Part shown: positions 45,185-52,489 of the stretch, in pieces
Layout: every line of letters starts with the position of its first letter
Position numbering within the stretch: position 1 is the stretch's first letter
Assembly (NCBI GenBank): GCA_000739535.1
Contig: DF820464.1
Location: forward strand, 242,717 to 306,716
Reading direction: 5' to 3'
DNA: 64,000 nucleotides
Source: Candidatus Vecturithrix granuli
Lineage (GTDB): Bacteria > Moduliflexota > Moduliflexia > Moduliflexales > Moduliflexaceae
Notes under the pieces: generated by a model
What the model saw: only the letters and a program-made list of their open reading frames with translations
What the model was told of the DNA's origin: nothing
Database searches by the model: none
Translations under genes and position numbers: made by a program

Positions 45185-45217
45185 AAAGACCGAGTTTTTT
45201 GAAAAACTCGGTCTTTT
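45185..45217. terminator. Intrinsic terminator, ACCGAGTTT hairpin family
   Basis: AAAGACCGAGTTTTTT, one-base loop, AAAAACTCGGTCTTTT. It lies upstream of the helicase gene and past the stop of the RNA-ligase-like gene on the same strand. The rest of 45143-45381 shows no gene. Confidence 0.8.
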
Positions 45218-45381
45218 CTGTTCATAAAATGACAACTGAACCTCACATATACAATCCTTTTGAACCTGTCAACCTATAAGTAACTACAAGGAGATTTTTT
45301 GTAAGCAAGGATTCCAGGAGCTTTGCTTGATACAGGCGGTTTTTGCCAAATAAAAGTCAAAAGAAATTATGAATAAATAAA

Positions 45382-45900
45382 TTATTCTCCTAATTGGACT
45401 TTCTCGCCAACCCTGAAAATGTCATCCGGCGGTTGATTCCGACAAATCAGGTTGACTTCTTTCACTGTCCAGGTCAAGGGCTGCCATTGAGATTGAAGAT
45501 GATCGCGTAGTTGTTCCATCTCTGCCTTTCCGCCTACCTGCCCAATGCTCAGATGCGGCGTGAAACCGCGCTTGAAACTACGAGTCGCATTGCAATCCGG
45601 CGTAACCTGCCACAATGCAGTTTGCAACGCCATCAGCGGCTCATCAGTTTCTGGTGCGATCCAGAGGGTGTATTGCTGGCGTCCATGATGAAAAAATCGC
45701 AGTCGGAGCAATTGAATCTCAAATGGCTCGATAGCTTGGCAGACTTTCAGAAACGATTCTGCTAATGTCGCAAAGAATTCTTTGGGACGAAACGGATAGA
45801 TCATCGTGATATGCGGCATCCAGCGGCGGACATGGCGGTCATGTTCGCGCCGGATCGCCTGAATCGGCGGCCAGAGGTCTTGCGGCGGAATCAACACCAC
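45382..45900 (-). CDS. 2'-5' RNA ligase/phosphoesterase family protein
   Basis: The 172-residue product has the two HxT/S motifs of the 2H phosphoesterase superfamily, HITMIYPF (about residues 26-33) and HLSIGQVGG (about 115-123). Members ligate or hydrolyse 2'-5' or cyclic phosphodiesters in RNA and nucleotides. The frame starts with GTG and has no ribosome-binding site. Just upstream the DNA switches to the remnant of a nucleotidyltransferase gene in another frame, so the 5' end may have been disturbed. The start could be a few codons upstream (LTDQILKTHKTAVV) if a rare start codon is used. Confidence 0.78.
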   Translation of the reverse strand: MVLIPPQDLWPPIQAIRREHDRHVRRWMPHITMIYPFRPKEFFATLAESFLKVCQAIEPFEIQLLRLRFFHHGRQQYTLWIAPETDEPLMALQTALWQVTPDCNATRSFKRGFTPHLSIGQVGGKAEMEQLRDHLQSQWQPLTWTVKEVNLICRNQPPDDIFRVGEKVQLGE

Positions 45901-45928
45901 CGCAGTTTTGTGAGTTTTCAGTATCTGA

Positions 45929-46081
45929 TCGGTCAGTAAACTTGTAGGGCCTTATCACCGAGCCGAACACGATCGCTTCGTCAAAGGTGACATGCTCCTC
46001 AGTGAGGCGTTCCAATGTACGCCAAACCTTATAAAGCATTCTTTTTCTTAGTGCTTTATCAACAAGTGTTCCGTATTGCAT
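45929..46081 (-). pseudogene. Remnant of a nucleotidyltransferase-domain gene
   Basis: About 50 codons encode MLYKVWRTLERLTEEHVTF and then EAIVFGSVIRP with a following RSD, which matches the start of small antitoxin-type nucleotidyltransferases (GSxxR...SDxD). After that the frame loses similarity (SDTENSQN) where the RNA-ligase-like frame begins. It looks like a 5' fragment left by a deletion. Confidence 0.55.
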
Positions 46082-46220
46082 AGTTGTTGATGTAAAATTG
46101 TTTCCCTCGTTATTGCACGAAGTAGTGTAGCGTCAGGTCGGACAAATTGTCAATGTTTTTGTTCGGTTGCTCAAGATCCAAAGAGCCAGACTTTGATATG
46201 ACATAAATGTTACCAAGAAA

Positions 46221-46352
46221 ATGATCGAGATCTCACGCAGCTTTATCTATGTGGATGAAATTGCTGAAGCCTTTCTCTACCTGGCTACTGCGAATGCTAC
46301 CACCGGCGAAGTGCTTGTTGTTGATGGTGGCTTTACCCTGAAACAGGCATGA
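46221..46352 (+). pseudogene. 3' remnant of a short-chain dehydrogenase gene
   Basis: 43 codons encode a typical SDR C-terminus: VDEIAEAFLYLATANATTGE, VLVVDGGFTL. The N-terminal NAD-binding and catalytic parts are absent upstream. It ends with TGA at 46350-46352 and runs in the same frame as the next remnant. Confidence 0.7.
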
Positions 46353-46760
46353 CGTGTTCTATCAAGGAATCGTGATGTTTGTGGTTCTGCCTTTAGGCTG
46401 CTCGCTAATGAAACGACAGGAATAGTTTGCTTTTATCGCTATCTCTATGATTTCCTGGACCCGGAACAGGCCAGGGTTTATCCGGAGTTCCCAACCGGCA
46501 ACGGCAAAATTGACCTGATTATCACCTATCATGTCACACGCTATGGCCTGGAACTGAAAAGTTACAGCAATGAACGCGAATATCATGAAGCCCTGGAGCA
46601 GGCGGCAACATACGTAAAGCAACTGCACCTGTCGGAAATCTCCTTGATCTCCTTTGTCGAATATGTGGATGAACAGACCCGGCAGAAATATGAAGTGGAA
46701 TATCTTGACAACGCGACCGGCGTGAAAGTCGTCCCCATATTTGTTGAGACGGGAAGGTGA
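46353..46760 (+). pseudogene. 3' remnant of an AAA-ATPase/PD-(D/E)XK nuclease-like gene
   Basis: The plus-strand frame encodes VYPEFPTGNGKIDLIITYH, RYGLELKSYSNE and EALEQAATYVKQLHLSEISL, the nuclease core (GKIDLI ... ELK) found at the C-terminus of large AAA-ATPase-like proteins. There is no start codon and the ATPase part is missing. It lies directly after the SDR remnant, so this patch has suffered several deletions. Confidence 0.65.
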
Positions 46761-46770
46761 GGAATCTCCT

Positions 46771-46882
46771 GTGAAACTACAAGGATTTTGTGTAGGAAGG
46801 ATTCTCAGGGGCAGAGTTCGGTGTCATGCCGACCAATTCGCCGCCAGGAATCCTCCCTACACAAAATCCTTGTAGTTTCATC
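46771..46882. repeat. Palindromic element, GAAACTACA-GGATT family
   Basis: GTGAAACTACAAGGATTTTG and TGTAGG-AGGATTC are mirrored by GAATCCTCCCTACA and CAAAATCCTTGTAGTTTCA. Sister of 28751-28838. It ends at the stop of the MBL-fold gene. Confidence 0.85.
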
Positions 46883-47918
46883 ATGCCGGGCGAGCGTAAG
46901 CTCTTATGAATTCCCTTGAAACTCCAGGAATGAGGAATAAGCAAGAATTGCTCCGGCGACAATTCTTGCTTAGATACCATTCTCGTAGTTTCATTTTTGA
47001 GACTGGAACGAATCCCCTCACATCCGTTCCAGTCTCAATTCCTCGTTTCTTCCAGAATGCCTGTTCAGGGCAAATCCTCCAATGTGATGGCTGTGCCGAC
47101 GCCACAGGGATAAAATTGGAGTGATAGGCCTCTTTGAATAGCTGTCTTGCAGTATCTCCTGAACAATGGCAGGGACCGACATAGCGGACCCCTAACTGCT
47201 GAAAATCTGAGACAATCTGTTCGACAGTGGTACGACTTTCACTACTTAAATGGAATCCTCCCATGACGAGCAGCACGTCATCGTGCAACAGCTCTTTGGC
47301 GTTCTGAACAATCGAGACGATCCCAGGATGGGCGCATCCGGTGATGACGATCACCCCCTTGTCCGTTTGCAGAATCAACGCTTGTTCCTTTATCCATTCA
47401 CCCAGCTCGCCAGAGGAATAGGCATGATCACAAATCTTCAGTGAGTCTTGAATCTCGATGACGTCCGTTCCATAACTCTTCACCTTGTCTTTAAAACCTG
47501 GTAAAAACGAATTCAGAAGATACACCGTCACATTGGGATTCACTTTCAGAACGTCCGGTAAGCCCTCCACGTGATCACTGTGATGATGTGAAAGCATGAC
47601 CACATCGATATCGTGAGGATCGAACCCCAATTTCTGCATATTTGACAACAGGATCACTCCTTCTCCCCCTGTATCAAACAGGATCGTGCGCTCCAGTCCC
47701 TGGATCAGGCAGGAAAAGCCATTCCTGGCTTCTAAACCTTCCTTACCAGGATTATGATCGAACAGCACGGTCATCGTGAGATGCTGTAAAGCCTGAGTCG
47801 CTGGCGACTGCTGCGCCATACCGACAGCCGGAGCTAAAAGACTGACAAGGATGGTCAACGCCATCCAGAGAACGAGACAATGATTCTTACGAACGCTAAA
47901 TACTGTGCGTGTACTCAT
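46881..47918 (-). CDS. Exported MBL-fold metallohydrolase
   Basis: The 345-residue product has a signal peptide (about 1-36, ending AVGMAQQ), then a metallo-beta-lactamase fold with the metal motif MLSHHHSDHVEGL (about residues 106-118), DTGGEGVILLSN before it, VIVITGCAHPGIVSIV and a late HCSGD. The closest family is the Mbl proteins related to the 7,8-dihydropterin-6-methyl aminobenzene phosphate synthase group, but here it is exported, so a periplasmic hydrolase of unknown substrate is likelier. The last 30 residues (from about KMKLREWYL) are encoded inside a palindrome and are not family sequence. AAGGAGGAAG precedes the ATG. Confidence 0.82.
   Translation of the reverse strand: MSTRTVFSVRKNHCLVLWMALTILVSLLAPAVGMAQQSPATQALQHLTMTVLFDHNPGKEGLEARNGFSCLIQGLERTILFDTGGEGVILLSNMQKLGFDPHDIDVVMLSHHHSDHVEGLPDVLKVNPNVTVYLLNSFLPGFKDKVKSYGTDVIEIQDSLKICDHAYSSGELGEWIKEQALILQTDKGVIVITGCAHPGIVSIVQNAKELLHDDVLLVMGGFHLSSESRTTVEQIVSDFQQLGVRYVGPCHCSGDTARQLFKEAYHSNFIPVASAQPSHWRICPEQAFWKKRGIETGTDVRGFVPVSKMKLREWYLSKNCRRSNSCLFLIPGVSREFIRAYARPA
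46912..47013. repeat. Palindrome inside the 3' end of the MBL-fold gene
   Basis: GAAACTCCAGGAAT at the left and ATTCTCGTAGTTTCA at the right, around AATAAGCAAGAATTG and CAATTCTTGCTTA, a perfect inner hairpin. The last 30 or so codons of the MBL-fold frame are read from it. Confidence 0.7.
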
Positions 47919-47943
47919 ACAGTCTTCCTCCTTAATTTTGATG

Positions 47944-48248
47944 ACACGCCATCGCCCATCAGAGGGCGGAGGTGCTCCATACGCACCACGCTCACGATTT
48001 TCGTCCTGGAAGGACGACTGACACTAGCCCACCGTTTCAACGGTGGGGGAGGCATGACAGTGCATTGAGTCCCGGAGGGACGACTGACGGCAAAACTCAG
48101 TCGTCCCTCCGGGACGCTCTCTCGAGGGATCTCCCTTCCCCACCGTTGAAACGGTGGGCTATTCTCACCTGTCCCTCCGGGACAAAGAACGTGAACTTGC
48201 TGCGCATGGGATGGACTCTCCGCTGCCCTGATGGAGAGACGACATGTC
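47944..48248. repeat. Large multi-layer palindrome of about 300 bases
   Basis: The layers, from outside in, are CCATCAGAGGGCGGAGG with its partner near 48220, CATACGCACCACGCTCACG with its partner near 48190, TAGCCCACCGTTTCAACGGTGGGG (48025) with its complement near 48140, and a centre built on GTCCCGGAGGGACGACTGA. It fills the gap between the MBL-fold gene and the esterase gene, with no gene inside. Plus- and minus-strand frames here are shadows. Confidence 0.8.
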
Positions 48249-48376
48249 CCATATATTTTCTTCATTTCCCGTGCGTATACGCTCACGGCGCGGTTCACTT
48301 GCCCTGCCTGATCTGGTTGAATAACCAGGTAAACAACGCCGGATCATCGTACACGCGCCAATTCAGATCGTGCCCT

Positions 48377-49456
48377 CTACTTTCCCTCAAATACCAGCTT
48401 GTCCGACATGTACTTCAATAAGGGTTCCTCCCACCCAGAGTCGCAGTGCCCAGATTTCTCTTCCACGTATTCGTGCTCAATCCCCAGCTCGGTGAGCACT
48501 TGCACAAAGCTGTGAACCGACAAAATCGGTATTTCATGATCATACGCCCCGTACCGAAGGAGAATTCCTCGCAGTCGGACCGGCTGCTGCACATAGCGAC
48601 GCGCTTCATGGGCGGCATCAATTTCGAATTCGAAAATCCTGGCAAGGACCTCCGGAACGAATTCAGCCCGCCCGTCAACAGTGCGGAACGGCATTTCACA
48701 ATAGAAGGGTGGGTTGTCCGGGTTGGGCGCGGCTGCCGCGGCCATAAGAAGATACCACCTAATCATCCCCGTCTCCCCTATATGAAGATCACTGAGATTC
48801 CTGGGCAACTCCTTCAACTGGTGTAAGGGTTCCACGTCGGACGGCCATAGCTCCGGGGAATAATCCCACGCACCGCCCGTCGCTGCCACCACGCTGAAGA
48901 CGGTCGGATACTTGAACCCTAGACGCATCGAGGTCGTGCCCCCGTTGGAGCAGCCCGCCAGACCGCGGCTGTCTCGCGTCGCAAGCGTGCGATAGTGGGT
49001 GTCCACATAGGCGACCACTTCCTGGGTGGCGTAGGTTTCGTAATCGCCGAGCGTCGAGGAACTCATGAGAAGCCCCATCCCAAACTTGTTGGTCCCATCC
49101 GGGACGACAATGATCATCTCCTCGATCTCACCGTCGCGCAGGAGTGTTTCCATCGTCCACTTGAACCCTTGCGCGTTCTCACTCGGCTCACCACGGCCCC
49201 AGGGCATCACGTAAACCACGGGATAGCGGCGATCACTCGCAGCGTATCCCGGCGGCAGCAGGATGTAAACCGTGCGTTCGGCCGGATCGCCAAACAGATT
49301 GCCGGTGAGCGCCTGGCTGGTAATTGTTTCAAGCTTCATTTCAACCGTCGGTCGCGGCGTCGGTGTTGCCGACTGTGGCGCTGCTGGAACGGCAGTCAGG
49401 GTCATCACGGCGAGAATCGTTATCAGGGTTATACATTTCCAAATTCGCGTATTCAT
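48377..49456 (-). CDS. Exported esterase D/Fes-like alpha/beta hydrolase
   Basis: The 359-residue protein has a signal peptide (about 1-27) and an alpha/beta-hydrolase core: YILLPPGYAASDRRYPVVYVMP, LLRDGEIEEMIIVVPDGTN, the nucleophile elbow GLAGCSNGGTTSMRLG (Ser in GCSNGG), and a late histidine in KSGHCDSGWEEPL. It belongs to the enterochelin-esterase/feruloyl-esterase (COG2382 or esterase D) group and probably cleaves esters in the periplasm. GGGGG lies before the ATG. It stands alone; its natural ester is unknown. The gap 49457-49739 holds a GCGAAATTCC-type repeat near 49564 and no gene. Confidence 0.88.
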   Translation of the reverse strand: MNTRIWKCITLITILAVMTLTAVPAAPQSATPTPRPTVEMKLETITSQALTGNLFGDPAERTVYILLPPGYAASDRRYPVVYVMPWGRGEPSENAQGFKWTMETLLRDGEIEEMIIVVPDGTNKFGMGLLMSSSTLGDYETYATQEVVAYVDTHYRTLATRDSRGLAGCSNGGTTSMRLGFKYPTVFSVVAATGGAWDYSPELWPSDVEPLHQLKELPRNLSDLHIGETGMIRWYLLMAAAAAPNPDNPPFYCEMPFRTVDGRAEFVPEVLARIFEFEIDAAHEARRYVQQPVRLRGILLRYGAYDHEIPILSVHSFVQVLTELGIEHEYVEEKSGHCDSGWEEPLLKYMSDKLVFEGK

Positions 49457-49739
49457 AGAAACCCCCTTTTGCTTGTGGGGAGCGCCTTTCCACTCCCCGG
49501 TTATATGACTGGATTATTAACATAGCGTGGCTGCACCCATAGTGGGTCCTCCTTCAATAATAATGCAGCGCGAAATTCCAATTTCGCCGCTATAGCTCAT
49601 TCAGGTCGTTGACAGGTTCAGAGGGTTGTAACATCACGGCTTCAATTGAGTGAGCGGTTTCGCACAGGCGTTGGATGTCCTGCTCTGCAAACCCGTGCTC
49701 TTGCGTTTTTTCAATCCCAAGATATCCAATCGGTATCTC

Positions 49740-50270
49740 TTACTCATCATACAGTTCCATGCCATAGGTTTTGGGTAACTGATCTTCAAAAAGCCAACTT
49801 GCTCCACGAGTGTAGTCTTCGGCCTGTAACCAATGTAACCGCGAAAGCCCTTCCCAATGTTGAAGCGTTGGCGCAACCCCTGTCTTTGTCACTTCAAAAA
49901 TTCGGATAATCTGCTGCTCTTTCCAGATTGCATTCGTCGCAGCAAGATCGCTGTACACAACGACATACGTGCGAACTGTCTGAAGATCGCTTCGTAATCC
50001 TCTGAGAGCAGCCCTCATCGCCCGTTCACGCGCGGCAGTTTCATGCGCATACTGTGGATCAGCAAATCGAGAGAGGCGAATTCCGGCCTCAGGCGCGCCG
50101 CTGAATTGAAACACTCCCACGCGGCTTGATTGAAGACTCAAGGCATGTCCCACGCCCAGAATGATGATGATTGTCAGAATCAACGTTGCGATTGCATGGT
50201 GCTCAATCGCCATGCGACTACGTTCAAATATGTGTAAATCGTGTACATGCTGAAATGAATGTACGTGCAT
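49740..50270 (-). CDS. Unknown single-pass membrane protein under a sigma-54 promoter
   Basis: From the ATG at 50270 (GGAGG eight bases upstream) the product has 176 residues. A His-rich cytoplasmic N-terminus (HVHSFQHVHDLHIFERSR, about 1-18) leads to a hydrophobic helix (AIATLILTIIIILGVGHAL, about 25-45), then a soluble C-terminal domain containing ARERAMRAALRGLRSDLQ, TYVVVYSDLAATN and a Trp-rich tail (QHWEGLSRLHWLQAEDYTRG). I do not recognise a family. The alternation suggests a periplasmic sensor or partner of an envelope process. Its only strong context clue is the sigma-54 site 130 bases upstream and the adjacent sigma-54 response regulator gene. Confidence 0.75.
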   Translation of the reverse strand: MHVHSFQHVHDLHIFERSRMAIEHHAIATLILTIIIILGVGHALSLQSSRVGVFQFSGAPEAGIRLSRFADPQYAHETAARERAMRAALRGLRSDLQTVRTYVVVYSDLAATNAIWKEQQIIRIFEVTKTGVAPTLQHWEGLSRLHWLQAEDYTRGASWLFEDQLPKTYGMELYDE

Positions 50271-50394
50271 ATTCATCACCTCCTTATCCACTCAAGGCTT
50301 TGAGTCTTCGTGACTTCGTGGCGTGAATAATTCAGGTTATGGGTGTGAACAGCATTTTTTCGCCGCAGGCGATTCACGCCTGATAAATACATTA

Positions 50395-50411
50395 AGCAAA
50401 AACGATGCCAG
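50395..50411 (-). promoter_or_regulatory. Sigma-54 promoter of the unknown gene at 49740-50270
   Basis: On the minus strand it reads TGGCAT-CGTTT-TTGC, an exact match to the invariant bases and spacing of a -24/-12 promoter. The predicted transcript has a leader of about 115 bases. Confidence 0.75.
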
Positions 50412-50488
50412 AAGCTATTTTGAACAATAAATTATTGTATTTATTGGAGTTGTACATTGAGAACACGATCCCGATCACAGATAAAATG

Positions 50489-50596
50489 AGACAGAAATGT
50501 CTGAGATCTGGTGCGAAAAATACAGGGAACTTCTTGAAAAATAAGGAGAAACCTGCGTATAAGTCAAAAATGGCGCATAAGACAGCATTGGCGCAT
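50489..50596. promoter_or_regulatory. Candidate upstream activator sites
   Basis: AGACAGAAATGTCT (50489-50502) is a near-perfect inverted repeat, and TGGCGCAT occurs twice at 50571 and 50589, 18 bases apart, with TGCGTAT and ACGCAT variants beside them. They lie 80-200 bases upstream of the sigma-54 promoter at 50395-50411. A 68-codon frame at 50405-50611 covers the same stretch and I do not treat it as a gene. Confidence 0.4.
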
Positions 50597-50612
50597 TGTT
50601 TTACGCATTGAT

Positions 50613-52355
50613 TCAGCTTATCCCGTATTTTTGCATTTTTCGGTTCAGGGTGCGGCGAGGGAGGCCGAGGGTTTGGGCGGTCTTGCCGCGATGTCCGTGA
50701 TTGCGCTGTAAGGTGCTGAGGATGTAGTCTTTCTCGCAGATTTCCAGCACCTCGTGGAGTTTCGCTGTAGTGTTGAGAGGGAAAAGCGGTCTCGTCAGGG
50801 GCGCGTCGAGTTGGGTATTACCGATGAATTCGAGTTTCTGATGGGCCAGATAGCGTTGGAGTTCATTCTGGAGTTCGCGTACGTTGCCAGGCCAATTGTA
50901 TGTGCATAACATATTGTGAATATGACCGGGCAGCGAAGCATAAGGAGTCTCTTTGTCGTATTGTTCAAGGAAATACTCGATCAACAGGGGAATATCGTCT
51001 TTCCGATTGCGTAACGGCGGCAGTTCGATCACGATCACGCGGATGCGCCAGTAAAAATCTTCGCGGATGACGCCCTCTTGCAGCAAAAGTTTCAAATCTT
51101 TATTGGCGGCCGCAATAATGCGTATATCCGCTTTTTGACTGTGTGTGTCGCCCAGAGGTGTATATTCGTGCTCTTGCAGTGCGCGTAAGAGTTTGACCTG
51201 TAAGAACGCGGGCAATTCGCCAATTTCATCCAGAAACAGCGTGCCTTTGTGCGCCTGAGCCAGGTAGCCAGGTTGATCCATCGTCGCACTGGTGAACGTT
51301 CCCCTGCGATGTCCGAAAAATTCGCGTTCGAATAAATTTTCAGGAATGGCGCCGCAATTGACAGCCACAAAATGTTCCTTCTTGCGCGCGCTCAATTCAT
51401 GGATTGTGCGGGCTGCCAGTTCTTTACCACTGCCGGATTCTCCGCAGATCACCACATTCGCCTCTGAAGCTGCGGCATTCACAATCGCCTGATAGACCGT
51501 TTGCATGGCCTGGCTTTTGCCGATCATGCCGCCCAATTTATAGCGTTCCCCCAGGCTGGAGCGTAAGGAGACATTTTCCTCTTGCAGCAAGGCTTTTTCA
51601 GCTTCCAACTGCTTATGCCGGCTCAGGTCGCGCATGGCAACGATTCTGATATTCCGGCCGTGATACGGCATGGTTCGCCCGTGAAATTCGACTGGAAAGC
51701 TCGATCCGTCTCGTCGAACGCCGGCGGCTTCATAGGGGCCATCTTCTGCCAGACGGAGGTTCTCGGCCACGATCATCCGTGATTCCGGCGTCACAAATTC
51801 CAGCACATGACGGCCCAGCACCTCTGTCCGTTGATACCCGAACATCTGCTCCATGGTCTGATTGATCTCTAAGATTTTGCCCTGATCGTGCATCAAAATG
51901 CCTTCAAACGTGGCTTCTGAGAGGGTCCGAAAGCGTTCACTTTGTTCCTCAAGCTGCTGTTGCAGCCGGCGCATTGCCAGGTGCGCGTTGATGCGCGCCA
52001 GTACTTCCTGATAATCCACCGGTTTCGTGATATAGTCCACTCCGCCGACCTCAAAGCCTTTGATTTTTTCGATCAGGTCGGAAATGCCGGTCAGAAAAAT
52101 AACCGGAATCTCGCGCAGCGACTCCTGCGCCTTCAAGCGTTGACAGGTCTCAAAGCCATCCATCTGCGGCATCAGCACATCGAGCAGGATTAGATCGGGA
52201 AGGGCCTGCTGCGCCCGTTGGATCGCTGTTTCACCGCTTTGAGCCACAATAATGCGAAAGCCGGATTGTTCTAAAAAGTCAATCAAGGCTTTCAGATTGT
52301 CAGGAATATCATCAACAAGTAAAATGGTCGCTTGCTCTGAGTTTTTAGAGGGCAT
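50613..52355 (-). CDS. Response regulator with PAS and sigma-54 AAA+ domains, altered GAFTGA loop
   Basis: The 580-residue protein has a CheY receiver domain (ILLVDDIPDN, phospho-Asp in LILLDVLMPQMDG, about 10-125), a PAS domain (about 145-250), a sigma-54 type AAA+ domain (GESGSGKE, LFLDEIGELP, about 275-510) and a Fis-type helix-turn-helix (GKTAQTLGLPRRTLNRKM) at the end. The sigma-54 contact loop reads GTFTSA instead of GAFTGA, so the conserved glycine is a serine. No histidine kinase gene is adjacent. GGGAG precedes the ATG. The neighbouring gene has a sigma-54 promoter, which makes it the obvious regulator despite the odd loop. Confidence 0.9.
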   Translation of the reverse strand: MPSKNSEQATILLVDDIPDNLKALIDFLEQSGFRIIVAQSGETAIQRAQQALPDLILLDVLMPQMDGFETCQRLKAQESLREIPVIFLTGISDLIEKIKGFEVGGVDYITKPVDYQEVLARINAHLAMRRLQQQLEEQSERFRTLSEATFEGILMHDQGKILEINQTMEQMFGYQRTEVLGRHVLEFVTPESRMIVAENLRLAEDGPYEAAGVRRDGSSFPVEFHGRTMPYHGRNIRIVAMRDLSRHKQLEAEKALLQEENVSLRSSLGERYKLGGMIGKSQAMQTVYQAIVNAAASEANVVICGESGSGKELAARTIHELSARKKEHFVAVNCGAIPENLFEREFFGHRRGTFTSATMDQPGYLAQAHKGTLFLDEIGELPAFLQVKLLRALQEHEYTPLGDTHSQKADIRIIAAANKDLKLLLQEGVIREDFYWRIRVIVIELPPLRNRKDDIPLLIEYFLEQYDKETPYASLPGHIHNMLCTYNWPGNVRELQNELQRYLAHQKLEFIGNTQLDAPLTRPLFPLNTTAKLHEVLEICEKDYILSTLQRNHGHRGKTAQTLGLPRRTLNRKMQKYGIS

Positions 52356-52489
52356 CTTTCATAACTCCCTGACCCCCAAACGTTTTTCAAGGAAATTATT
52401 TATAGTTGTAAGATAAGGTGTGGGCGTGCTTTTTTCAACAAAAAAATCATCTTATTGCAAGAATCTCTGCCCGGGCGCTGTTATTTCTC

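Noticed and set aside
47915-48421. Frames of 127 and 149 codons in the large palindrome
   Set aside because: Both strands stay open because of the GC-rich inverted repeats; they encode no known domain.
50405-50611. 68-codon plus-strand frame
   Set aside because: It covers the regulatory region of the sigma-54-driven gene, has no Shine-Dalgarno and no family resemblance.
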